Source of the DNA: Arachis hypogaea
Lineage: Eukaryota; Streptophyta; Magnoliopsida; Fabales; Fabaceae
Assembly: GCF_003086295.3 (NCBI RefSeq)
Contig: NC_092047.1
Span: forward strand, 116,910,449-116,974,448
Length of the DNA stretch: 64,000 nucleotides
Direction: 5' to 3'
Below are positions 25,160 to 37,919 of the stretch, one piece after another (position 1 is the first letter of the stretch; the number at the start of each line of letters is the position of its first letter). The translations under genes were made by a program, and so were the position numbers. The notes beneath the pieces were generated by a model, which searched no databases, was not told the origin of the DNA, and saw only the letters and a list, made by a program, of their open reading frames with translations.

Positions 25160-28017
25160 TTACACTAAGTATTTCATCTTTTCTGTTCCTAGTGGCTAGT
25201 CTTTATTTTTATTTTTTTTCTTGGTTAAAAATTAAATGATAATCCATTTCAATTTCAATGTCAATATATGTATTTCCCTCTCAAATGAACAAAGTCCAAG
25301 TTTACACAGGATATGCTTTTTTCTTTCAATATTATCCAATCCAATGACACAATTGTTACGAATTTTCTGAATTTCATTTTCATACAAGCAGTCCAATATT
25401 TTCAGTATAATACGGTTGCTCTGATTATTGCGAGTTGAAGGGCGCCAAATGGCTGATAGGTTAAAGTAATGATAATGACATCATAATTTATCAAATTTAA
25501 ATAAAGTCAATAGCGTGGACTTACAACCGCTTATGGTTAAAGGGACCATTCACAACGAAGAATCATCTGCCACAGTATAATATAAAAGTAAGCGACTCTG
25601 ACACGATACAGCATAAATTTTCTGTCTCAAGATATTTGTTACACTAACACATCCAACACAACACAGCACAACCAGCGAAACATAAAACATTTATGGTTTA
25701 TTTGCATCAATTTAATATAGTTTTCTCAATTTAACGTCTCGTCTCTCGTGTGTAGGTTGCTTAGAGAAATAAAATCCCAATTACTAGAAATGCCCTTCAT
25801 AGTCTATAACTCAATATGTTGATGAATTAATAATGCTAAATTTTATTTAGTAGATCAATAATCTCCAACCAACTTATTATTGCATGCTGATTCAATCGTA
25901 TATTTGGAAGACATATAGGAATTGCACTTAATTAAAAAAGGTATAAACCAGCCAGATATAATGGACACGAAAAATCTCTCATTTCTCAAATGATTTCTTC
26001 TTTAATCATTTAACACAAGACAAGAATATAGTCCTAGCTAGTTTTCTGGGATCAAAATGATTGCTTTGTTGGAAATTTTGAAGCCACTATTTACTCTAAA
26101 AGTAAAAACTAACTATATAAAAATTAAGCTCTCTGTCCTTGGAAAGTTCGTTGGAGGTTCCAACTGCCAACAATTAAAGTTTCTCATGCTTTTGAGTAGC
26201 ACTTCTTTTCCCTTTTTTCATTGATGTAATGAAGAGAGTGTAGTACCTTTCGGTGGACAAGCGTGACCATCAAAATAAACCAAAGATGTAACTTATATCT
26301 TATCATGACTCACAACTTACTAAGAGGAACAAAATCTTTGGGGCCAAAAAGGAGAGGTGTCCCTCAATTAAATCACGGTCTTTGCACCAAAGCAAATGAG
26401 ACTAGCACGAGAATAATGAACGCTTTTCGATGTATTTGGCTTTCTTTTTCTTGTGTCTCTAAGGATATGTTTTTGGATAAGAAATGGAATTAATTGAACA
26501 CTCGTTATCCCTCTTTCTGGCCTTCTTATATAGGCATCTTATATCATATGCCATTGTTTTGGGGCCCTCCTACAACTTTACTCAATGGAGACTAACATGT
26601 CTTCCACCTTCATATTTATTTGGATGGCGAAATGCTTTTCACGTCACCATGACAAACACCAATTGAAAACTCACATGGAAGTAGTGTTAATTATTATATC
26701 TTCTTTGTTTTCTATGAGATGAACAAGTATTAACTAAATATTCTACAGCGAGGTTTGTTGATTTGTTTCAATATATAGTAATCATTAAATTGGGTAGAAA
26801 TTCACATACAATTATATTCATATGAAGTTGTTAGTTGATAATTATTAGATAACAATTTAATCAAACATGTTAAATCATCTCATCATATCAACTAATTTCT
26901 TTATATGAAGATAATGCATATGAATCGGATATAAATTTCTTATGCAAGTGAAATAAATCGAATATTGCATACCAAATTTGTTCACAATGAATAAGAAAAT
27001 CATTAGTGGTAACAATGTGCAAGAATCTAACTATTTTTAGGAGATAATAAAGTTCTAGTTCACTGTATTAAGATATAAAATAACTCAATATCACTTTGTT
27101 TCTATTATTACTTTCTAAATTATAGGATACATTAAATAAATTTAAAAAAACGATTCCAAATTATTTCCGGATGATTATGAACTTTATTTTATGTTCTTTT
27201 TAATTGTTGGAATTAATTCACAATTTGTCTGCCTACTTTTTTTTTGAGAACATTAACTTTAGATATGAAGCGGGCATTATTTTATCTTCTATGAAATAAA
27301 TTTTTGTACTCCATGAAAAAATCATCCATTCATTTCAATAAATTAAAAAAGAGAAAATGAAAACTTATAGATAAATGTATTAGAATAAGAAATTAATTTG
27401 CACCATAAAATAAACAAGAATTTTTCTACTTCGAGCGTGGTTCACAAAAGTAAATGGGCCACTTAAGTCCACATTGCTCATGAATAATTGGGCCAGAAGT
27501 GTAGCTTAATTATCGTTTTTCCAGGTAATAATTGTTGGATAATAAAAGCCCAAACTCTGACGCGTAATTACGGAATAGCCTTGGTCCAATTTTTGGGAGT
27601 GGAATAGCCAAAATTTGGCCCAAAAGGGTACATGCGAAAGTAGAGCGAGGAATTACCGTCCAAAAAAAGAAATATTTTTGTTCTGAGAGAAATGGAGCAT
27701 GAATACGAGATTATACAACAACAGCGCCAATGGACCTTGACTCTAATGGCATTTTTCTTTCTTTCCCACTTCAAAGTCTAGGGTTCAAATTCTAGAGAAT
27801 ACAATTGAGGAAAAATGTGATAAAATATGTGAGGAGTGTGTGGGTGTGTTGTGTACCTAAGATTGGAGATTGTCCAAACCATAAAGGTAATAATATTATA
27901 GAAATTCAATCAACAACATTTATTATTTATATATTTATTTACAATAGCATAATGAAATCATATCAAATACGAATAAATGGCCTAAATCTGGAATCAAGTG
28001 CGTCTCCAATGGCTGGA
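25160..28017. other. Intergenic region, no gene seen
   Basis: This follows the transporter 3' UTR. Frames near 26263-26666 and 27568-28062 are short and lack any recognisable domain. The sequence becomes less AT-biased around 27420-27780 without a clear gene. Confidence 0.5.
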
Positions 28018-29340
28018 TCATCCCACACTAGATTGTCCCACCATTCTGTTTTCTGCAGATGATCGCATCCAACAACCATGATGAAAAGGCAATACTTCAT
28101 TGTATATTCTCTTGAGTCTCACCAGAAAAGATAGTTTAAGAAATCTAAGATGCGGAAACAAATCCATGTCCACAGTTTCGCCTTGGTCTTCCTTCACCAA
28201 CTCTTGAATTGAGTTGCAATTTCTAACTTGAAGAATCTCAAGGCACTGAGCATGCTTCAGCCATGTGAAGTGAGTTATTGAATCACATCCGTTGATCTCT
28301 ACCTCACGAAGCGCCTCGAGGTGACAAGTGTAAGTGATGGATGGAACTTCCTTGATGTTGTACAAATATTGCAGAGTTATAAGCTCCAACAATGTTGCCA
28401 TCTCAATTGGCTCATCAATGAAACTAAGCCAAAATTTTCGGATGCCTCTCATGGTTTTTAAGTTGATGCAAAGTTCCTCCAATTTGTCTATCAAGATTGC
28501 TTCTCCTCCATATCCAAGTCTTAGAATCTGCAACTGTTTAAGGCTTTCCAAAACCTCAAGAATGTTTGATGAAGTGAAAGTATCTTTCATGAGGAGGACC
28601 TTCAATTGAATCACCATGGCAACTGAATCTGTGTGGATACTTCTGAGAGTGACAGGTTAAGAAACTCCAAGTTGATCACATCATGACATCCTCAACCAAA
28701 CAACAAAGCTTCAATTTTTCAATAATAGAATGGCCTTCCTCACGCATATCATATATGCTCTTCTTACTACTCCTCCTCCCAAGACATCTTCAACTTTGAT
28801 CTCGTAGTCTTCTGGATACACGGCGCAATACAGGAAGCAGTTCTTGTGTCGTAGCTAAACTTGAGAACACCGAACACATTCTTCTCCAAATCGGAAACTC
28901 ATGTTTGGCTTGCCTCCAAGATGAAATACTCCTGACTCCAGACATGGCACTCCCCACTGTGACAACACTCTTTGCCTGCCTTGGAATCTCCACATTGCTC
29001 TTTAATGTCCCTTCACCTACTTTCTTGCAGAACAAGGCAAATGCCTCCTCTTCACTTTGAACTTCTTATCTGCTTGCATCTTATCACACACATCCTCTTC
29101 CCTTGTCGTAAACACTACTTTTGATCTACACCCGGCCTTCTTCGGATTCGGTACTCCAACTTCCCCCATAGATCATCCAACATCAACACAAACCTCCTCT
29201 CCTCTGCCTTAGGACTTGGTAGATCTTCCCCACCTTCTCATGCTCCCCTAACCTGTTTCGAATGTCATTCATCACTTTGGCATTATCACAATCCTTAGTA
29301 CAAAAGTTGTTGTAACACTTTGATCTAAAACCTTTAATGG
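28018..29340 (-). pseudogene. NBS-LRR (CC-NBS-LRR) relic: NB-ARC and LRR part
   Basis: Read from high to low coordinate, the recognisable pieces follow the order of a CC-NBS-LRR immune receptor, but several frame changes separate them. TKDCDNAKVMNDIRNRLG (about 29330-29260) resembles RNBS-A. RRFVLMLDDLW is the kinase-2 motif near 29200. SKVVFTTREEDVCDKM (about 29140-29080) resembles RNBS-B. ALFCKKVGEGT and IPRQAKSVV (from about 29040) follow, then IKVEDV and EEGHSIIEKLKLC (about 28800-28700), the ARC2 tail. From 28617 to 28018 an uninterrupted 199-codon frame gives leucine-rich repeats (LEVLESLKQLQILRL, LEALREVEINGC, CLEILQVRNCNSI, HLRFLKLSFLVRLKRIY). The P-loop is missing and the conserved GLPLA segment has been lost between AKSVVT and VGSAM. 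It cannot make a full receptor. Intact relatives bind ADP/ATP and trigger effector immunity. Confidence 0.85.
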
Positions 29341-29422
29341 AATTCTGAACCTAAAATAATTATTGGGCTAGCAACTAATAATTTGATAGATGAGATTATG
29401 AAAAGTATATAGAGTTAACTTA

Positions 29423-29815
29423 GGTAGCGTTTGTTTTGAGGTATTGAGACAAAGACTGAGAGACTGTGACTCAGTATCGTGTTTGTTGGTTCAGAAACTG
29501 GTACTAAAATTTCTGTCTCTGTCTCCAAAATTTCAGTATTTCAGTACCTCCAAAAAGTAAGGACACAGGGGACTAAAATTTTTAGAGATGAAGACTGAAA
29601 CTTTAATAATATTTTATACCTAAAATACTCTCATTTCAATTTATTATTTCCAATTTTACCCTTTGTGCAAATTAAATTAGAGTTTTATTCTTGTTTCAAT
29701 TCCTGTCTCCCATTTTGCACCAAACAGAATACTGAGATTTATTTCAATCTCTGTTTCTTAGTCTCTGTCTCTCAGTCTCAGTCTTTCCGTCTCTGTCTCT
29801 CCACCAAACGCTACC
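29423..29815. mobile_element. Tourist-like MITE (393 bp) with TTA duplication
   Basis: The left end GGTAGCGTTTG and right end CAAACGCTACC are exactly complementary. The next ~80 bp on each side are also inverted copies rich in GAGACTGAGAC-type motifs. The element is flanked by TTA at 29420-29422 and 29816-29818. Terminal repeats plus a 3-bp TTA duplication are the hallmark of PIF/Harbinger-derived Tourist MITEs. There is no coding capacity. Confidence 0.85.
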
Positions 29816-30300
29816 TTATTGTTGGATATTGTGGTGTTTGATTACATGTGCCACAAATGTAGTTGTTTCTTTTTTTTTTTTATATGCTTTCATCTGATAC
29901 TTTTTATATTTAACATAGTTCCATCCTAATTTGTCATCAATTTCGTTTATAGTTACTAAAATTGTGAAGATTTTTTTCGATTCCAATATTCAATTTATGT
30001 TATCATTAGGTATATGGTATTTGAGTAAGTATGAATGTATGATGCATGTTGTGATTTTTTTTTGTCATATCTGATCATCAGATTCTCATTGTAGTTCGAA
30101 AATAAAATTTTTTGTACTAAATTTAATGTTATGTGAAGGAATAGTGATAAGAGACTTATATATAGTTTAAATGGTATGAAATTTAAATACTTATAACATA
30201 AAATTATTATGATTAATAATATTATTATGACATTTGTAATATAGATGTTTATTACCTTTAGTGAGTTGTTTATAAAAATTAATAAATTAATTGTTTGAGT

Positions 30301-30906
30301 TATAAATTTATTGTATTGTTTATAACGGTAAGATATAATAAATATAGGAATATGAATTCAATGTATTTGGAGGTTACAAATTTATTGGATTCTATTTTTT
30401 AGTTTTTTATTTGTATCTAATATGAAAATGTATGTCTAATATCATATTTTTTGGTTTCGTTTTGATACTCTTTTAATAAATTTGTTTTTTTTTTTAGTTT
30501 TCAAATATTCTTTTCAAAATTTATATTGGTAAAATAAAATAGAATTTGTTTTTAATAATAAGTAAAAACTACAATAGTAGTTCTTTGTACCTAGTGTTAC
30601 TTCTAAAAATTAAAATGATTATTTTTTTTAACCAAAGATATAGAGACTCGAACTCGCGACCAATATGGGAGACTATGCCATTTGAGGTATAACTCATTGA
30701 CAAAAATTAAAATGATTATAATAAACATAATTATAATAATAAAATATAATTTTTTTTTTAACTTTTAATTTATAAATTAATTGTTGCGGTTATAAATTTA
30801 TTGTATTGTTTATAACGGTAAGATATAATAAATATAGGAATATGAATTCAATGTATTTGGATGTTACAAAGTTATTGGATTCTATCTTTTAGTTTTTTAT
30901 TTGTAT
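30301..30906. repeat. Pair of 116-bp direct repeats, 490 bp apart
   Basis: 30301-30416 and 30791-30906 differ at only three positions by eye. The similarity fades into diverged AT-rich sequence on the 5' side. High identity suggests a recent local duplication or the ends of a very small retroelement, but the ends do not show TG...CA. Confidence 0.8.
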
Positions 30907-31139
30907 ATTTTATTTTTTTGCTGATTTGGAAATAATAGTTGATTTGGCAAGAATTGAGTGGTTGATTCTAAAGTTGTGCCAAGTAAGCAATATTGCTGAC
31001 ATGACATTAGTAGGAGAAAAGAAATGTCTCAAAAGTAATGTGGTGCATGCTTATGTATCTACTTTTATATATTAAGAATAGATAGATTACTAACATCTAT
31101 CTTATGTTTTGTACTCTATTAATGGTATGGCATATATTC

Positions 31140-31501
31140 TCAAAGGTAATAGCATACAATTTCATTTGCTAGTAAAATTTTCTCTTCTAGTATTGAAAGC
31201 ATTGACTTCATGTAAGTGTATGAATAAGTGAAAAATTTGTCATCAGTTAGTAAAGATACCTGTTGGAGATTCCGAACTTGTTGGAGCCAACCATTGACTT
31301 CATGTCTTCTGCGCCTCTCTCCGTGGATCTCATCGTTCTCAATTCTTATCACCACATTTCTACAAATGTTTTCAAGATGTTCCATCTTTTCTTTAATTTG
31401 GTTAGGTTCTCCTCTTGCTTCACAATGTAATCAGCGTGCACTTTGATGCAACTGTACAAACGGTTACCAGCATCCCACAATATTCCCACAGCCTGTTCCA
31501 T
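31140..31501 (-). pseudogene. N-terminal coiled-coil part of a CC-NBS-LRR gene (fragment)
   Basis: An ATG at 31501-31499 opens MEQAVGILWDAGNRLY, then IVKQEENLTKLK, which runs into a 1-nt frameshift near 31395. In the next frame the sequence resumes as EKMEHLENICRNVV, then RRRHEVNGWLQQVRNLQQ. This is the amphipathic N-terminal coiled coil of RPS2/RPS5-type resistance proteins. It has the same orientation as, and lies upstream of, the NB-ARC/LRR relic at 28018-29340, so the two are probably halves of one gene. After LQQ the similarity ends at a GTATCT that might be a donor site or a break point. Confidence 0.8.
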
Positions 31502-32855
31502 TCTTAATTTATTTGATTATCTACTTCTAAATCAAGCTTACTTGGTCCATTATCTTCTTCATCTTTTCATGAAAATACAAACACATAGAAACAGAAATAA
31601 GCTAAACATTAGAGCCTTTTATATGGTTATCCTAAAATTAAACAAGAGGAAGAATAATTTCATTTGTACGCATGATGAAGATTATTTAACATAGGTGTAA
31701 CATGTAAATGATATTATAATCTGAAAAGATATTGTGTGATCAGTTTGTCTCATTCATTAAGCTGACATATATATTTTTTGGATTAGATAGGGTTTGATAA
31801 TTTGAGGTTATATCACACCCTTGGCAATAACATTTGTTGACTTATACCGGACAAGAATAATTATAAATAATACATTTATATGTAGTAGTGCTTTGATTAC
31901 CTTCTATTGAACTGGGCAGCCCGGCACTTAAATTTATGTATAGCTTGTATTTTATTGCCTACAACGCTATTTATAGGATTAGCGTGGAGATTCTTATCGT
32001 ACGTGTTTATGGAAGAATATTGTCCAAGCATTCTTTAATTTGCATTTGTCGTTTTCTTCTATTAGAGGTTTAGTATTTGTGCTATTGCCCGGCACTTCAT
32101 TTATAGTTCACTTAGTTAAATAGTCAAAATTACAATTGATGCCCTGATAAAAAATAAAAATCAAAACAAATTACAATTGAACAAGGAAGTAATTGCATCA
32201 ACGATGTATATCTCTCGGACTCTGAATACAAAGGTAAGCCCATCAAATGATCAAATCTAAAATCTGTCCTAAAGCATCGTAAACCATTATATTTGACTAT
32301 AAAATCAAAGCATAACAGACACAAGGTTTTAGAGTTCAAGAACTTAACACAATGACATCTAGTTTCTTAAGAAGATGAATCACTTTTCAGAGAAAGAACC
32401 CCACCAGCAAAGTCATCGAGTGTGTGTATATACATAGACAAACTTGATTCTAGTTTTTGAATTCCAAATTTTATGGGAATATCAAACTTACAAACATCTC
32501 TTCACTAAATGATTCTTTCCCACTACGAGAATTTGAGCCATCATGGCAGTAGAGGAATTGAATTTATATCATGGCAACAATCCGTTATGCAAAGTTGCAA
32601 ACTGGAAAAACTATTTCACATCAACCCATCAAAAACAGAAGACCTATTACAAAATGACATTTATCTACATACAGGATAATCGCCCACCCAAGCACAGTTT
32701 TCTCCAAAGTACACTTGCCATTCACCTGATATATTTTTCTTACCAAAAAATATAAACTAAAAAAAGACAACGCTGAGATTTTATAATTTGGTTCTCTGAA
32801 GACTTAACCACAACGTACTTTCCTATTCAATCATTGTATTTCCAGACCAACACCA
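31502..32855. other. Intergenic region between NBS-LRR relic and VAP gene
   Basis: No gene recognised. The part next to 32856 should contain the 3' UTR and polyadenylation signals of the minus-strand VAP-like gene. Confidence 0.5.
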
Positions 32856-35800
32856 CTATACAGAGTCTACTACCACGTCGCCCTGCTGCTTTGCAAGGTA
32901 TCTTTCCCTCCTTTCTTTCTGAAAAGAAAATAGATCGTATAGATGGAGCATTTCTAAAATGTAACATATTGCAAAAAAGACTTCCCATCAAAAGTCTAAG
33001 AGAAAATACTCACCCATTCATCTATGACTAGCCCTTCTCCAATGATCTTAGGACCTGCATCTTCTGCAGGTTTCTTGCGTGCCTCAAGTGCAGCATCAGC
33101 CTCAGACAGCTGACGGTTCAGTTTTTCCAAAGCCTAAATCAGAGAAACTTACAATCTCATAAGTACATTACTTGGAAGACAACCACCATAAACATGAGGT
33201 GAAAAAGGGAACAGCAGAAACCAAAAGTCTTTAAACACATTTAAAGCAACAGATACTTAAATGAATAGGTGCAAAAAGTGAGATTATAAAGGAAAGGTAA
33301 CAAGCACCAAGACACATGAACATGCAAAATTTCAATACTCACCGAGGTGGGACGCTCTGGATCTAGAAAAACAACCCGCAAAATCTGCTCCACTGCTACT
33401 TGTTCTTTCTGCTCATCAAACTGTACCCAGAAAAAAAGAAGGGAAAGAGAAGAAAAGGGAGGGGAGGGGGGGGGGGGGGGGATTTACTTGCAGTTAGAAA
33501 CAAATTTAAATGCAATACCATGAAGTGGACAACCATCAAAACAAAATTCCACAAGTTCTCCTATGGTGCCCATTAATAAACTAAAAAACAGTAAAGATTT
33601 GCAGGATTATTAATAACACAAAAATTATATTGATAAGTATAGAAAAAATCAGACAAAAAAATAAGGATGTGCTATTCAAATGAATCTTTCACTGCATCCT
33701 TTCGGATAAAAGTATGACGAAACTCAAGTAACAAATTCTTTTATTATAGTATGAAATATACGATAGGTGATCCAACAAGATATGTTATTGTTAGATGTTC
33801 ATGCTGTGGTCAGAGTAGATGGGGATTTGGAACAGGAAGGAAGGTAAGACAACTGCAGTATCCACTCATAAAATCATCAGCATCATATTTTATAACTAAA
33901 CAAAATGAAGTTAACTAACCAGCTCGGGGACGTAATCAATTGATCCTTTGACCTTCAAGCTCATGATTTTAAATTTGAGTCCAGTTTTTTCTGGCTTTTC
34001 ATTGTTTTCTGGTTGCTCTACAAACTTGAACACTATCAAGCAAAACAAATGGTAAGGTAACTTGGCCTTGTATTTCCAAAAATCTTCTGTTACACATAAA
34101 AAGGAACATACAGAGAAATAATATATTGATCATTACCAGTTGCTATGATACTCTCACCCGGTGCGAGGATAGCCCCAGGTGGACGCATGAAACAGCTTTT
34201 AGGTGCAGTCGTTTGAAACTGCATATACATATGAAATAATAATAAAAAAAGGAATCTTGTCAACATGTATAGCTAAGTTGTCCTACTGATTTAAAATCAT
34301 AACATATATCATTAATTAATTAATACAGTGGTATCGAATTGTTCTCCTGCAAACTATTACAAAGTAAGTAAGTAACAAAAAGAATACGCAATTGAGTTCA
34401 AGATTCAGCCAAAGTAACTCAATAGTAACAAATATTAGAATTGGGGAAAAGGAAATGCTAAAAGGGGGGAATAAATCAGCAGTTTTAGATATTCACTCTA
34501 CCTTGAAAGCTACATAGGATTTACTGGTGTTTTTAATCCTGATAGCACTCCTAACCTGTTTGCCTGGCTCATCTACAGAAGATAGCAAGGAACGATCAGA
34601 CATCCACATAACACAAGGATTAGATTGAGCAATCATCCACAGCATCAGCATAAAGAATCTTATCTATTGGATAAAGATCAAAATCACGCATTGAGCAAAA
34701 AAATATGAAAACGAGCCGTGTGTGACGTCAACACATGCTGAATTGCTGAGACAGGAAGACGCAAGAGAAGCACAAAGAACTTGCTATCTTTTTGCTAACT
34801 ATCTCATTTATTAAACCTATTGCCTTCAGACTTTATAGTTGGGACTTGTCGATCAGAAACATCCATAGGATTTACCTTATGATAAGTAGGCTAAACTGTA
34901 CAAAGTATTTAGTCTTCCTTAGCATGTACATTAGGGTGTCACATTGTTAACATGAAAATTTAATGTCCTAAAAGAAAACATGAATACAGAAAAGCATTCA
35001 AGGCACACAAAATACATGGACCTGTTTTGTTATAATTTATAAAGGCAAATGTACTTTAGCAGGAATTCATGTTGAACGCTTATCTGCCAACTTTTCATCT
35101 AAATCAGCTTCTCAAGTTCCAACCTCCATATCTATCGAGACCAGAAGTGATTTAATGACAATCATAAGCAAAACTTTTTTTTTTTTTTGAAAACAAAAAA
35201 AGTTTCCTTTCTTTGTTAACATAAAATGTTTGCTGCCATCATTTAATTTCCATTATCATATGGACATGCGCGACTACATCAATAACAAATGCATGAATTA
35301 ACAGTTTTAACCTTTAGAATACCGCAATCCACTCCAGCTGAAAGTGTAACAACCGTGATTGGAAATACATCAACAGCAGATAATGTCATCGAATTGTAAC
35401 GATATAGTATCTTAATTCTAGAAAAGTAAAAACACACCCAGCGCCAGCTCGCTTTAAATTTAACATTTATGGAAAGTTTGAAACACTTCAGCTGTGATTA
35501 AACATTTTCACAAGCCGTTATATTTTTCCCTTCTTGTTGATTTATTGAAAGGAAGCGAAAAAGCACGCAATGATCTAAAAGTTTCTATTTTTAGGATAGT
35601 CTAATTAAAGCCCCTAGGCCTGGTGAGGTTTAATTTGAATTAACATCAGCAAAACAGAAACTACAGTTGAAGCCCTAAACCCCAAAATTAAGATCAGAAG
35701 CAGAGCAATTAAGCATGTATCAACAATAAGTGAAACAAATGAAAAAGGAAAAACGAAAGAAGAAGACATACAAGGGAAAAAGAGCTTGTTGGAAGGGTCA

Positions 35801-36060
35801 AGCTTGAGACGACGTCGTGTTGGGAGGAACGACCTTGCTACAGAAGAGACGGAACTAGAGGCGTGGTTGGAGGAGGAGCCATCGAGCGGAGGATTGTGTG
35901 AGGTAGGGTTGGTGTGGTGGTGGTAGCCGTGATGAGACGACGTCGTGGTGGAGGTATTGGGAGGCATGGCGCCGGAGGTAGCTGAGGAATGGCGAAACGG
36001 ACGCTTGAAGAAGTTCCAGACCTTAGGTTCCGAGTGAGGCTTGGGTTCAGCTACGGCCAT
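32856..36060 (-). CDS. VAP4-type vesicle-associated MSP-domain protein
   Basis: Seven exons on the minus strand with consistent phases: 36060-35772, 34572-34502, 34218-34137, 34032-33920, 33420-33343, 33133-33014 and 32918-32856. They encode 271 aa. After a Ser/His/Pro-rich N-terminal part (MAVAEPKPHSEPKVWNFFKR) comes a major-sperm-protein domain. Its strands read RLKLDPSNKLFFPYEPG, IRIKNTSKSYVAFKFQTTAP, CFMRPPGAILAPGES and FKIMSLKV. The C terminus is basic and predicted helical (EKLNRQLSEADAALEARKK, then DEWKERRERYLAKQQ). This matches plant vesicle-associated proteins 4-1/4-2. VAPs tether ER to other membranes by binding FFAT-like peptides. No C-terminal transmembrane anchor is visible, as in other plant VAP4-like proteins. 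The start ATG gives the conserved N terminus. No lesions are seen. A 13-G run lies in intron 5 at about 33468-33480. Confidence 0.93.
33468..33480. repeat. Poly-G tract in a VAP intron
   Basis: About 13 G residues between a purine-rich GGGAGGGGAGG stretch and GATTTAC. Length is likely unstable or uncertain in sequencing. Confidence 0.8.
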
Positions 36061-37900
36061 GCGTTCTTCTTCTTTTCTGATCAGGAACGAGAAATGGTGA
36101 GAGACAGTGAGAGAGTCTCTGACGAGAAAGGGAGCAAAACGACTTAACGACGACTCGAGCGAGTGGAAAGCGAGCCTTGACTTTTTCGTTAAAGGTATAA
36201 ACGGCGTCGTTTATGCGGTTCCAGCATTTGACGCGCGGATGTGAGAGAGGCTCTGAACTGCTATGTAGAAGAAAGTTTCAAGTCCACGCGTTTGGCCTTT
36301 TCTTCTCTTCTTCTTTAGTTAAGTGCTGTACTGCTGTTGGATTATGCAGGGTGATTGGTATGCGCCGAAAACGTGTTTTCCTCTTATTGGTAGGGTCCTC
36401 TCTTAACAATTTAACATAACTTGTTCACCTTCTAATGCCGTAGTTAGTATATACCGGGGTTTGACTTTTGCGGCAAATGTCATTTTTCACTTCTTGCGCT
36501 TGCTTCTTTTGGGGGAAATTCATCATATCATCTCAACAAAATAAATTAATACTAACCTTAAGTCGCTCGAATCATCATGTCATTTGGGGAGTGGATCTTC
36601 TCCAATAGAAAAAAAAATTGGATGGTGTGCAGTATTTAATCTAATTATTTATTATTATTTTTTTTTATTTATTTCTGATTCCACTTATAGAATTAAAAGT
36701 GAGAAATCACACTAAATTCTGTCTAAGTGTTAAAAAAATTAGAAAAGATCTATTTCCAACTCATTTGTGTCTATAACCAACGTATAATCTTGCTTAAGGT
36801 ATAAAAATAATAACGGAAGAGTTTTTTTTTGGGGTGAACTGGAGGAGTCTGAGCCTAAAGATAAGACAAAACTACATCACTTCTAAATCTCTTGGAGTTC
36901 TTTTTCATTAACATTAGACATTAACTTTATAATTAATCCACTGCGAGGAAGATCTAGAAACAGAAATCTTGGAGGTTTACTCAAACTGTATGTGGTACTT
37001 AATTAACGAAGGAGTATTTTATTGCCACAATGTTATATTTATATATTTTTTTCCCTTCATATACTTTGCCTTTTTTTAGGGTAGTGATAATTGACTAAGG
37101 GATAGTAAATAGGTCTAAATTCATCGAGTTGATTCGTGTAATTCATCAAAAAAAGTGGGTTAGATTGAAAAACTAAAACCATCACACATCAAATATCCGT
37201 CTAACTCACACTGCTTAAATCATGTGTTTTGGCGGAGCGGGGTGAACTTTCTCGATGGGTTTAGTGTTTTTTTTGTCAAGAGTATTTTTTGTAATTTTTT
37301 TGGTCCAAAATCTAATTTTTTTTTAAATTTGATTTATAATTATATTTATTATATATTTATAATTATAAATACTTTAATATTTATAAATTTAAAAAATATA
37401 ATCTTTTATATTTTTAAAAATTATAATTTTATTAAAATAATAATAAAATTATATATTATTTAATACTTAATAACAAAAAAAAATTTAGCAAGTTTAACCT
37501 ACTAACCCACTATTAAATAGAATGAGGTAAAATTTTATGATCGTCTCATTTAAAAGGATAGGCAGACTTTTCCACTTACAATCTTCACAAGCCTGCTCCA
37601 TATAAATATGATTTTTCATACTGTGTAATTTAGAAAGACCCTCTTCGTCCAAAACCGATAAATTTTAAAAAATATCGCTTTTTCTTCTTTTTTTTATTTT
37701 TTTTTGGTCATGAGCATACTACTACAATCAAAATTTATTCACTAGATTTTTGTTTCAAAAATCTTAAGCCCAAAGATAACCCAAGACAGGATTCCTTCTC
37801 TGTGCGAAAGGTTGAATATTAAGCCCATTATCTTTCAAAAGGTGTCAATGTCATTTTGCTATCATTTTCTTCTTATTTTATTGGCTGGTATAGTATAAAA
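36061..37900. other. Upstream region of the VAP gene and intergenic DNA
   Basis: The first few hundred bases hold the 5' UTR and promoter of the minus-strand VAP gene, GC-richer than the surroundings, with an AACGGCGTCGTTTA stretch near 36200. The rest is AT-rich. A plus-strand frame at 36213-36419 has no domain and is not called. Confidence 0.5.
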
Positions 37901-37919
37901 TTAAACTAATCCAAATTAA

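Larger units (their letters stand above)
29341..31139. other. Insertion-rich DNA separating two parts of the NBS-LRR relic
   Basis: About 1.8 kb with no coding sequence. It holds a Tourist-like MITE, a 116-bp direct duplication, and near 30640-30700 a short stretch (GACTCGAACTCGCGACC) of a kind often seen in plant retroposon debris. It interrupts what was probably one receptor gene. Confidence 0.6.

Noticed and set aside
28334..28609. Plus-strand frame over the LRR region
   Set aside because: It is a shadow of the minus-strand LRR frame, which shows the clear repeat pattern.
30640..30700. tRNA-like GACTCGAACTCGCGACC stretch
   Set aside because: It does not fold into a full tRNA and lacks an acceptor stem partner. 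More likely retroposon debris.
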